Source: Methanobacterium sp. (lineage in GTDB: Archaea > Methanobacteriota > Methanobacteria > Methanobacteriales > Methanobacteriaceae). Taken from it: a stretch of 14,099 bases of DNA. This document shows positions 6,627 through 13,337 of the stretch, piece after piece (position 1 is the first letter of the stretch; every line of letters begins with the position of its first letter). Made by a program: the position numbers and the translations under genes. The stretch is taken from NCBI GenBank assembly GCA_020855015.1, contig JAHKLP010000063.1, forward strand, positions 1 to 14,099, in the 5' to 3' direction. Below the pieces are notes generated by a model that was given only the letters and a program-made list of their open reading frames with translations, searched no databases and was not told the DNA's origin.

Positions 6627-7541
6627 ATGTCACAAATCACATTTCTGGATAATGCGAAAACAGGTAAAAATAATTGGTGGAGATATGTCCTAACACTCGG
6701 CTTAACTGCCGGTATAAGTTTTATTATCACTTTAGTCATCTTTATAATTGCGATGGTATTATACATAAGTTTATTACCTGCCGGGGCGAGTGCAAGCCTT
6801 CTTTCAAATGTTTCAGAGTTCGCATATAATCCTTTCGTCCTGATAATGATTACCGGGGCGCTTTACGGCATTTCAGGCTTCATTTTTTACGTTTGTGTGA
6901 GATTTTTACACAAAAAAAGGTTTTTATCAATTATAAATGCAGTTTCCAGCCTTCGTTGGAAAATGTTACTTAAAGGAATGGGCTTATGGTCCTTACTCCT
7001 TTTCATATTCAGCTTGCCTGAATTGGTTCTTAGTCCAAGTAGTTACCAGTTTACTTTTAATCCACAGAATTATGGGTTATTACTGGTTTCATGTCTTTTA
7101 GTATTTCCTTTCCAAGCATCTTTAGAAGAATTCATATTCAGAGGATACTTAATGCAGGGGTTCAGTTTGTTAACCAAAAAACCATGGATTCCTCTTTTAT
7201 TAACTTCAATAATTTTTGGCCTGATGCATATTGGGAATGGAACTGGTAATGTGGGTATAGCCATTGTGATATCCACTTTCATCATCGGTTTAATGTTAGG
7301 AATCATAACTCTGGGAGAAAATGGTATTGAAACAGCAATGGGTATCCATATAGCCAACAACCTTTATGTGGCACTAATATTTAACTCAGCAGATTCGGGA
7401 ATACCAAATGCTCCAGCCATTGTCACATCCCAACCAACTGATCCTTTTGCAGGAATTCCATTCATGATCCTAATGGCATTATTAGCCATAACAATCCTAT
7501 TTTGGAACCGCAAAGACAATTTATTGAGGATATTCCGTTAA
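6627..7541 (+). CDS. CPBP family intramembrane metalloprotease (CAAX protease/ABI type)
   Basis: This is a 304-aa multi-spanning membrane protein of the CPBP (Abi, PF02517) family, glutamate/histidine-type intramembrane proteases related to Rce1. The family motifs are intact: EEFIFRG with the EExxxR signature (E167, E168, R172), FGLMH with H201, and HIANN with H241 and N245. About seven or eight hydrophobic stretches are visible. The N-terminal FLDNAKTGKNNWWRY is common in this subgroup. A TTG at 6612 in frame would add five residues. I prefer the ATG at 6627 because a GGAG site lies 9 nt upstream, overlapping that TTG. It is flanked by trm1 (divergent) and the aminotransferase gene. Its substrate cannot be read from context: no CAAX-protein or bacteriocin gene is adjacent. 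Catalytic activity is likely; the role is unknown. Confidence 0.92.
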   Translation: MSQITFLDNAKTGKNNWWRYVLTLGLTAGISFIITLVIFIIAMVLYISLLPAGASASLLSNVSEFAYNPFVLIMITGALYGISGFIFYVCVRFLHKKRFLSIINAVSSLRWKMLLKGMGLWSLLLFIFSLPELVLSPSSYQFTFNPQNYGLLLVSCLLVFPFQASLEEFIFRGYLMQGFSLLTKKPWIPLLLTSIIFGLMHIGNGTGNVGIAIVISTFIIGLMLGIITLGENGIETAMGIHIANNLYVALIFNSADSGIPNAPAIVTSQPTDPFAGIPFMILMALLAITILFWNRKDNLLRIFR

Positions 7542-7719
7542 TAAGCACGGGATTCCAGTTTTTATTCTTATTATATCTATTTTCAGATGAGGGTATGTTT
7601 TTTAAGTATGATCAATCAAACGAAAATAATGGATTAATTTGTGTCTTTTAAATTCGTAGATTTAATGATGTTAAAAATTAATTAATCTCAGTTTATCATT
7701 CAAGATCTAAGGTGAAATG

Positions 7720-8814
7720 ATGATACCGGTTGCAAAACCCCTTATTGGTGAAGAAGAAATTAAAGAAGTTGAAAAGGTATTAAAATCAGGATTCATAGCA
7801 CAGGGCCCTAAAGTGGCCGAATTTGAAGAAGCTTTTGCCAGTTATGTTGGTGTTAAACATGCAATTGCTGTAAGCTCAGGAACTACTGCCTTGCACCTTT
7901 CACTCCTCTCTGCAGGAGTTAAAAAGGATGATGAGGTTATAACCACTCCGTTCAGTTTCGCAGCCACGGGTAACTGCGCACTCTATATTGGTGCAAAACC
8001 AGTTTTTGTTGACATAAACCCCAAAACCTTTAACCTGGACCCGGAACTTATTGAAGGGGCTATTACCCAAAAAACTAAAGCAATCCTACCTGTTCATCTA
8101 TATGGTCAACCCGCACAGATGGAAAAGATAAACGAGATAGCCGGAGAACACGATCTGGTGGTTATTGAGGATGCTGCCCAGGCCCATGGGGCCATGATCA
8201 AGGATAAAATGGTAGGATCAATGGGAGATATGGCCTGTTTCAGTTTTTATCCTACCAAGAACATGACCACCAGTGAAGGTGGAATGATAACCACCAATAA
8301 TTCCCAAATGGCTGATATGGCCAGGACTTTAAGGGCTCATGGTGAAAAAGAAAGGTATCAACATGTAGTTCTTGGATACAACTTCCGCATGACTGATATA
8401 TCGGCAAGTATTGGTCTGGTTCAACTTAAAAAGCTGGATGGATTTAATAAAAAGAGGATAGAAAATGCAGAATATCTTACCGAACACATAAACGAAATAT
8501 CAGGAATAGAACCCCCATATATATCCCCAGAAGTCAAGCATGTCTTCCACCAGTATACAGTACGAGTTAAAGAAGGTAAAAGGGATAATCTGATGGAATA
8601 TTTAAACCAAGAAGGAGTTGGAACAGGAATTCATTATCCCATTCCCATTTACAAACAGAAACTCTACCAGGACATGGGATATGACGATAATTGTCCTGAA
8701 ACAGAAAAAGCCGCTTCTGAAGTTCTTTCCATACCTGTTCATCCTGATCTTTCAATAGAAGAACTTGAAAAGATAGCAATTTCATTAGAAGCAGCTTCAG
8801 ATAAGGTTTTTTAA
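7720..8814 (+). CDS. DegT/DnrJ/EryC1/StrS family PLP-dependent aminotransferase
   Basis: This family transfers an amino group, usually from glutamate, to keto-sugars bound to nucleotides, for surface polysaccharides and glycans. The 364-aa protein has the full fold. It starts IPVAKPLIGEEE, has SSGTTALH (52-59) for cofactor phosphate binding, DAAQAHGA with D151 facing the PLP ring nitrogen, and SFYPTKNM with the PLP lysine K180 before SEGG. The conserved GYNFRMTDISASIGLVQL follows, then GIHYPIP near the C-terminus. Two adjacent ATGs exist at 7717 and 7720. The GGTGA site at 7711-7715 leaves only 1 nt before the first, so the second is the more likely start. No other sugar-nucleotide or glycosyltransferase gene is nearby, so the substrate is open. 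The 3' end is 11 bp from the end of the convergent thiamine-binding gene. Confidence 0.92.
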   Translation: MIPVAKPLIGEEEIKEVEKVLKSGFIAQGPKVAEFEEAFASYVGVKHAIAVSSGTTALHLSLLSAGVKKDDEVITTPFSFAATGNCALYIGAKPVFVDINPKTFNLDPELIEGAITQKTKAILPVHLYGQPAQMEKINEIAGEHDLVVIEDAAQAHGAMIKDKMVGSMGDMACFSFYPTKNMTTSEGGMITTNNSQMADMARTLRAHGEKERYQHVVLGYNFRMTDISASIGLVQLKKLDGFNKKRIENAEYLTEHINEISGIEPPYISPEVKHVFHQYTVRVKEGKRDNLMEYLNQEGVGTGIHYPIPIYKQKLYQDMGYDDNCPETEKAASEVLSIPVHPDLSIEELEKIAISLEAASDKVF

Positions 8815-8825
8815 ATTATTAATTT

Positions 8826-9128
8826 TTATTTCAATTTTTTTTGCACTGATTGCACCTTATCATCCATTGTCTTTTCCCGATCCCTACGATCATCTATCTT
8901 GACACTGGTAACCACGCGATTAACACCTTCTTTAAAAACCGCTTCATGGGCAACTTTAAGGGCATCAAAGATTTCATCAGGAGTTTCAGCTTCCAGTAAA
9001 GTTCCCATCCCGCTTAATTGATATTTAATGCCAGTTACATCCAGAGCAGCAACGGCAACTGCAATGTACTTGCTCAAACTGGTCCCAGATGTGCCTACTG
9101 GGATTATGGTCAGTTCTGCCGATATCAT
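8826..9128 (-). CDS. MTH1187 family thiamine-binding protein (DUF77)
   Basis: This small cytoplasmic protein of the MTH1187/YkoF-like family (PF01910) has the ferredoxin-like fold reported to bind thiamine or related ligands. It is 100 aa from the ATG at 9128, the usual family length. Diagnostic stretches are MISAELTIIPVGT at the N-terminus, SGMGTLLEAE (39-48), AHEAV (60-64) and KIDDRRD (77-83). Longer starts at ATG 9134 or TTG 9146 are possible. I choose 9128 because the family begins M-I-x-A-E-L. No ribosome binding site precedes any of the three, and a TATA box at 9152-9164 predicts transcription starting near 9130, which suggests a leaderless mRNA. It is divergent from the tRNA thiolase gene. 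Confidence 0.9.
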   Translation of the reverse strand: MISAELTIIPVGTSGTSLSKYIAVAVAALDVTGIKYQLSGMGTLLEAETPDEIFDALKVAHEAVFKEGVNRVVTSVKIDDRRDREKTMDDKVQSVQKKLK

Positions 9129-9130
9129 AA

Positions 9131-9143
9131 TCATATTTATGTT
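9131..9143 (+). promoter_or_regulatory. Probable TATA box of the tRNA thiolase gene
   Basis: TCATATTTATGTT is centred about 26 nt before the ATG at 9164, so the transcript would start at or within a few bases of the start codon (leaderless). It overlaps the 5' end of the opposing gene. Confidence 0.5.
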
Positions 9144-9151
9144 CAACTGTT

Positions 9152-9164
9152 CATATAATTTTTA
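9152..9164 (-). promoter_or_regulatory. Probable TATA box of the MTH1187-family gene
   Basis: Minus-strand TAAAAATTATATG is centred about 28 nt before the ATG at 9128, predicting a start near 9130-9132. It overlaps the predicted start site of the opposing gene. Confidence 0.5.
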
Positions 9165-10021
9165 TGAAACCTCTGGATCCCCGGAACTTCAACCTTGAAC
9201 TCGAAAAGCGAGTGAGGAAAATCATAAATGACTATGACCTTATCGATGATGGGGATAAAATAGCTGTAGCTCTTTCCGGAGGAAAAGACAGCGTATTAAC
9301 ATTGCATATTCTTGATAGGCTTCGTAGAGAATCTATTAGTTTTGACATTGTGGCTATTGCAATAGATGAGGGAATTAATGGTTACCGTGAAGAGGGTATT
9401 ATATCTGCACGCAATAATGCATTACAACTTGGTATAGATTATTATGAATTATCATTGGAAGATGAGCTGGGATTCACACTTGATCAAGCTTCAAAGTTTT
9501 ATAAGACCGCATGCATTCCTTGTGGTGTTTTCAGGCGTTATCTATTAAACCGAACCGCCCATAAGTTAGGTTCTGATAAATTGGCAACCGGACACAACCT
9601 GGATGATGAAGTTCAATCTTTCCTTATGAGCTTCGCCCGGGCAGATGTCAGACGTTTTGCCAAGTTTGGACCTAAACAGGAACGTATTCATCCTAAAATG
9701 GTGCCACGCATAAAGCCATTATGGTCTATACCTGAAAAAGAGGTTGGAATGTGGGCAGTCCTGAATGAGGTTGATGTTCACCTAGCAGAATGCCCATACG
9801 CCCAGAATTCTCTGCGTTCGAGACTAAAAAATTATTTAAATCATTTAGAGGAAGATAAGCCCGGTACCAAGATTAAGATGCTGGAATTTTTCCAGAAAAA
9901 CCTGCAAATCGATAAAAAAGAGGTTAAACTCTATGAATGTCATGTATGTGGCGAACCATCCTCTTCTTCTATATGCAAAGCTTGTGAAATAGGAGGAGTT
10001 ATTAAAAAAGGAATGGAATAG
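9164..10021 (+). CDS. tRNA 2-thiolation protein of the Ncs6/TtuA (TIGR00269) family
   Basis: These enzymes adenylate a tRNA uridine and replace its C2 oxygen with sulfur, at U34 (Ncs6/NcsA) or T54 (TtuA). The 285-aa protein has the ATP PP-loop SGGKDS (38-43) and GHNLDDEVQ (143-151). Cysteines at 117 and 120 (ACIPCG) plus 210 (AECPYA) match the set that holds a [4Fe-4S] cluster in TtuA and in methanogen NcsA. A C-terminal zinc finger has cysteines at 259, 262, 271 and 274. The usual N-terminal zinc finger is absent: the protein starts only 34 residues before the PP-loop region, and the upstream frame hits a stop codon at 9128. No ribosome binding site is seen, and a leaderless mRNA is likely. 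In a mesophile the U34 role is more probable than the thermophile T54 role, but this is inference. Confidence 0.9.
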   Translation: MKPLDPRNFNLELEKRVRKIINDYDLIDDGDKIAVALSGGKDSVLTLHILDRLRRESISFDIVAIAIDEGINGYREEGIISARNNALQLGIDYYELSLEDELGFTLDQASKFYKTACIPCGVFRRYLLNRTAHKLGSDKLATGHNLDDEVQSFLMSFARADVRRFAKFGPKQERIHPKMVPRIKPLWSIPEKEVGMWAVLNEVDVHLAECPYAQNSLRSRLKNYLNHLEEDKPGTKIKMLEFFQKNLQIDKKEVKLYECHVCGEPSSSSICKACEIGGVIKKGME

Positions 10022-10039
10022 AGAATTTTTATTGCTTGA

Positions 10040-10057
10040 CCAGTTATGATTAACTGG
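10040..10057. terminator. Symmetric stem-loop between convergent genes
   Basis: CCAGTTA (10040-10046) and TAACTGG (10051-10057) pair perfectly around a TGAT tetraloop. It spans the stop codon of the GTPase gene and follows the thiolase stop by 18 nt. No T-tract follows on either side, so a terminator role is unproven; 3' end stabilisation is possible. Confidence 0.4.
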
Positions 10058-11642
10058 CCAAACGGATTACCGTACCTACCCCTTTACTTTTTCCTTCCCT
10101 GAATATCAGTTTTTGCCCTTCTCGAATTGCGTAAGGATGATATTTGAATCTCATTCTAATTTTCCCAGTATCTCCTGCAGATAAATATTCTTGTTCAATA
10201 GGTTTGAAACATGTAGTTTCTGCAATGGTCTCAATGTGAGTTATGCACTCATAACCATCTTTAATGGTGGTTGGGTGTACAAGTATAGCCACATCGGCAT
10301 CAAATTCTCTGACTGCACGGGGATTATAATCCTGGTGACATATAATCATACCTCTTTTTATTTCATTCATTTCAACACCGGTAATGGAAATACCCACCAC
10401 ATCACCCACATTAGCGCTTTCCTTTCGGTAATGGTGCATCTCAATGCTCTTAACATTCACCTTAACGAAATCACCGGAACTGAAAGGGCCGATAATTAGT
10501 TTTTCACCTTTTTTCACCATACCCTGCCTTATGGTTCCACTAACCACCGTTCCCACACCAATAACTGAGTATATCTTATCAATATACATCATGAACGGTT
10601 TTTTTGACTCTTCTTCATGAGATGGGATTTTAAGACGAGAAAAAATCCGGTCCAGGAGTTCCAAACCTTCACCACTAACCGGAGATGCTTTAATAACAGG
10701 CACCAGGTGATGATTCATGTTTTCTGTTAAAAAATCAGCATCTTCCCTATTTTTAACTAAGTAGGGTATCCTGCCCACCAGTTTCAGCAAGTCAAAAACT
10801 TCTTGACGGACAGTTTCAATCCTCTCTATGCTGACCATGTCAATTTTGGTTATCACCACTATTACCGGTAATTCCATGGCAAGTATGATGCCTAAGTGCT
10901 CCCGAGTGATGTGTGTAGGTCCCTGGTCGGCTGCCACAACTAGTAGTCCATGACTCAACTTCTGTCCCACAATACCACGAATGGTGGTTCGGAGCCAGGG
11001 CTCATGACCAACTGTATCAACGAATGAAACGAGTTTATCACATTTTTCAACCAAAATAGCTTTTTCACGCTTGTTAAGAGGATTATTAATCCTTATTGTT
11101 TCTCCCCTATTGAATCCATACACTGCAAAGGAGAGATCAGCTGACAATCCCCGTTCGATTTCATGTTTTTGAACGTCCAGGAATATTCTGGTACTTCCTG
11201 ATCCAGTGTCCAGGGATCCAGTGGTTAATGTTCCCACCAGTGTGCTTTTTCCATGATCTACGTGACCCGCAACTCCGATAAGCAGGTGGTCTGTTTTTTT
11301 ATTTTGCAAACGGCTAATAACCACCTTTGCCACTTCGCCACAGATTGCAGGTTCGGTTTCCACATCAACGATTCTTGCATTGATTTCACTGGCAATTTCA
11401 CTCAAAACATTCAGGGATTCATCCATTTTTTCCTCTCTGAGTCCCAGGAGTTGACCATCATCATCTACTCCTAAAAAATAAATGGCCTCACCGTTTCCCC
11501 TTTCCAGACGGTACTTCATCTGAGATGCCAGTTGCTGTTTACGTTCAGTTAAAAGATGAGTTTTAGAATTAAGGTTTTCTTTGAATTCTATGTTTTTTCT
11601 CTCACCTTCACGGGTTAGTTTCGAGAAATTTCCTTTATTCAT
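10050..11642 (-). CDS. GTPBP1-like translational GTPase (EF-Tu/EF-1A superfamily, COG5258)
   Basis: This 530-aa protein belongs to the GTPBP1 branch of translation-factor GTPases. The GTP-binding motifs are intact: G1 GHVDHGKST (126-134), G3 DTVGHE (209-214), G4 TKID (265-268) and a G5-like SPVSGEG (320-326). Domain II (about 348-430, with the IYSVIGVGTVVSGT turn) and domain III (about 445-530) follow, as in EF-1A. The first 115 residues form a separate domain with an E-x4-IEFK stretch (15-21), a RKQQLASQMKYRL helix (34-46) and the IYFLGVDDDGQLLGL strand pair (54-68), conserved in GTPBP1 relatives. Mammalian GTPBP1 is linked to translation elongation and mRNA turnover; the archaeal role is not established. 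AGGT lies before the ATG at 11642, and a TATA box at 11679-11690 gives a short leader. It converges on the thiolase gene with a 28-bp gap. Confidence 0.9.
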   Translation of the reverse strand: MNKGNFSKLTREGERKNIEFKENLNSKTHLLTERKQQLASQMKYRLERGNGEAIYFLGVDDDGQLLGLREEKMDESLNVLSEIASEINARIVDVETEPAICGEVAKVVISRLQNKKTDHLLIGVAGHVDHGKSTLVGTLTTGSLDTGSGSTRIFLDVQKHEIERGLSADLSFAVYGFNRGETIRINNPLNKREKAILVEKCDKLVSFVDTVGHEPWLRTTIRGIVGQKLSHGLLVVAADQGPTHITREHLGIILAMELPVIVVITKIDMVSIERIETVRQEVFDLLKLVGRIPYLVKNREDADFLTENMNHHLVPVIKASPVSGEGLELLDRIFSRLKIPSHEEESKKPFMMYIDKIYSVIGVGTVVSGTIRQGMVKKGEKLIIGPFSSGDFVKVNVKSIEMHHYRKESANVGDVVGISITGVEMNEIKRGMIICHQDYNPRAVREFDADVAILVHPTTIKDGYECITHIETIAETTCFKPIEQEYLSAGDTGKIRMRFKYHPYAIREGQKLIFREGKSKGVGTVIRLAS

Positions 11643-11678
11643 AATTAAACCTGATGTTCTATTATCGAGTTTTCATTG

Positions 11679-11690
11679 TTTATATTACTA
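11679..11690 (-). promoter_or_regulatory. Probable TATA box of the GTPase gene
   Basis: Minus-strand TAGTAATATAAA lies about 42 nt before the ATG at 11642, predicting a leader of about 17 nt that contains the AGGT site. Confidence 0.5.
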
Positions 11691-11706
11691 TATCATCTCT
11701 TAACAG

Positions 11707-11717
11707 TTTTAAAAAAA
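11707..11717 (-). terminator. T-tract after the DUF1922 gene
   Basis: A T7 run on the minus strand (11711-11717) follows the DUF1922 stop codon by about 20 nt and precedes the GTPase promoter, so it probably separates the two transcripts. Confidence 0.45.
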
Positions 11718-11736
11718 TTTCAAATCATAATCTTGA

Positions 11737-11949
11737 TTATATTTTATCAGCAGTGGTAAAGTAGCCCCCTCCATACTTTTCTTCCTGGAGTTCCTGCACC
11801 TTTTCAGCGGCTGTTAAGTGGTCTTCAGTTTTGGCTATGATCCTCCTTTCAGCTACCTTCAAATTCTTCCCACAGACACACTTCTTCCTCTTAGTTCCTT
11901 CTTTAGCGTAAATTGCCCGCCCACAATCACATCTGAATATCAGGTACAT
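11737..11949 (-). CDS. Small zinc-ribbon protein, DUF1922 (MTH1184) family
   Basis: This is a 70-aa protein of the DUF1922 family, whose founding member MTH1184 from M. thermautotrophicus has a solved structure and no known function. It starts MYLIFRCDCGRAIY. Four cysteines in two CxC pairs (C7, C9 and C24, C26) should bind one zinc ion. A basic stretch (about 16-37) and a helical AAEKVQELQEEKYGGGYF segment (47-64) follow, both conserved in the family. The size, basic charge and zinc knuckles suggest nucleic-acid or protein binding, which is inference. The ATG at 11949 is preceded by GGGGTTGAT. The gene lies 66 bp after the TraB-family gene on the same strand and may be co-transcribed with it. 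A 15-bp palindrome sits in that gap. Confidence 0.88.
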   Translation of the reverse strand: MYLIFRCDCGRAIYAKEGTKRKKCVCGKNLKVAERRIIAKTEDHLTAAEKVQELQEEKYGGGYFTTADKI

Positions 11950-11966
11950 TAAATCAACCCCATTTG

Positions 11967-11981
11967 AATCTTAATAAGATT
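11967..11981. repeat. 15-bp perfect palindrome upstream of the DUF1922 gene
   Basis: AATCTTA-A-TAAGATT has two perfect 7-bp arms around one base. It lies 17 bp before the DUF1922 start, where an operator or an mRNA hairpin could act. Confidence 0.4.
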
Positions 11982-12015
11982 AACAAGGTCCAATGTTTGT
12001 TTAAAAAATTATCTT

Positions 12016-13173
12016 TCACATTCCCATTAATTTATTAATCAGAGGTATGAGTACGTTAGGTATAGATAAAAAAACGCCAATCATGGTCCCTAGGTTAGCA
12101 CCTGCCACCACCAGGAGAATTCGGAAAAGGTTGTTATTCCAGAGTTCTTTAAAGCTTTCACTTTTGGATAACCCTGCAAGGTCATCAATTGAAAATCCCC
12201 TTAATTTTGCTTCCACTATCCCTGCAAACCAGCCTGCAGCTAGAAGGGGATGTATGGCGGTAATGGGAGCTACAAGAAATGCAACTATGGCTGATGGTAA
12301 TTTGGATCCGGCCAGTAATGATCCAAGAAACGCCAGGCTACCGGTGAGCAAAACAAACCATAAAAGATCTCCTTGAATATTAATGCCTCTAAAAAGAGCT
12401 GCGGCAAATATTATAATGAATAAGACAGGGATGGCAAATAAAATAATCTTAGTTACGGAGATTCTTTTTTTTTTTAACTCCAAAAGCTCCAGCAGTGATG
12501 GCATATCCTCGGGATGTTCAAGGTTCTTATAAATCCCATCTTTATGACCAGCCCCCACCACTGCAATCACATCTCCATCGATATCCATGAGCTTCCTGGC
12601 CATGTAAGCATCTCGTTCTTTTACCAGAACTTCATAGGCACGGGGAGACATCTCCTGGAAGTAATTCATAACTTCAGCCAGAGTATCACCCTCTTTTATG
12701 CTCTCTATATCTTCAATTGTCTCATCATCAGCAAAAAACGATGCAATAATGCTGTATACAAATTTAGCCTTTTCCCAGAAGCTCATACTATTCAAAGCCC
12801 GTTTAAGGGTTATTTGGATGTCCCGGTCTATTAGGACCAACCTGGATCCTACTTCTTCGGCTGCTTCAGCTGCAGCCAACATCTCTGAACCCGGTTTGAC
12901 TCCCAATTCTTCTCCGATCTTTTTCTGGAAATAGCTGAGAAATCCACTCACCAGGAGCATGGAAAAATTATTCCCTTTTAAGATTTCCCTTATTTTAATT
13001 TCTTTATCCGGTATTATGCCTTTTTTCTCATTTAGCAGATTCTGATAACGGTTAGCATCCAGTTCCACTGCCACAACGTCTGGATGGGATTCTATAATGG
13101 TATTTCTTACCTCTTCCACACTCTTCTCAGACACGTGGGCGGTACCGATGATTTTTAAGTTCTCAGGTGCCAT
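12016..13173 (-). CDS. TraB/PrgY family protein with C-terminal membrane domain
   Basis: This is a 385-aa member of the TraB family (COG1916), which includes bacterial PrgY/TraB pheromone-shutdown proteins and is distantly related to the Tiki/GumN metalloprotease-like fold. The N-terminal domain has both GxxH motifs (GTAH 10-13 and GAGH 207-210). It also has the conserved acidic and basic residues ELDxxR (37-42) and ERDxxM (186-191), which line the putative active site in this family. Residues 241-372 hold about four hydrophobic segments, so the catalytic-like domain is tethered to the membrane. The absence of a signal peptide suggests that it faces the cytoplasm. The ATG at 13173 follows GAGTGAT. 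A TATA box at 13211-13222 gives a leader of about 18 nt. Whether archaeal members are active hydrolases is unknown. Confidence 0.9.
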   Translation of the reverse strand: MAPENLKIIGTAHVSEKSVEEVRNTIIESHPDVVAVELDANRYQNLLNEKKGIIPDKEIKIREILKGNNFSMLLVSGFLSYFQKKIGEELGVKPGSEMLAAAEAAEEVGSRLVLIDRDIQITLKRALNSMSFWEKAKFVYSIIASFFADDETIEDIESIKEGDTLAEVMNYFQEMSPRAYEVLVKERDAYMARKLMDIDGDVIAVVGAGHKDGIYKNLEHPEDMPSLLELLELKKKRISVTKIILFAIPVLFIIIFAAALFRGINIQGDLLWFVLLTGSLAFLGSLLAGSKLPSAIVAFLVAPITAIHPLLAAGWFAGIVEAKLRGFSIDDLAGLSKSESFKELWNNNLFRILLVVAGANLGTMIGVFLSIPNVLIPLINKLMGM

Positions 13174-13210
13174 TAAATCACTCTAAATTAGATTAAAATG
13201 TTTGATCAAT

Positions 13211-13222
13211 TTTATTTATATT
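13211..13222 (-). promoter_or_regulatory. TATA box of the TraB-family gene
   Basis: Minus-strand CAATATAAATAAA lies about 43 nt before the ATG at 13173, predicting a short leader with the GAGTGAT ribosome binding site. Confidence 0.55.
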
Positions 13223-13337
13223 GTATGATAGGCAGTTTTATAGATTTTTAAGAGTAAGCCTAAAATATAATTTTACTTATAAAAAGATTGTTCTATTTAT
13301 TTAATTCCATACTAGTTATCAGTCTTTTTTGTTCATA

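Noticed and set aside
9129..9146. TTG or ATG starts lengthening the MTH1187-family protein
   Set aside because: The family begins at the equivalent of the ATG at 9128, and the TATA position predicts transcription starting near 9130.
12047..12934. Plus-strand frames opposite the TraB-family gene
   Set aside because: Shadows of the real gene, whose GxxH motifs and membrane segments are intact.
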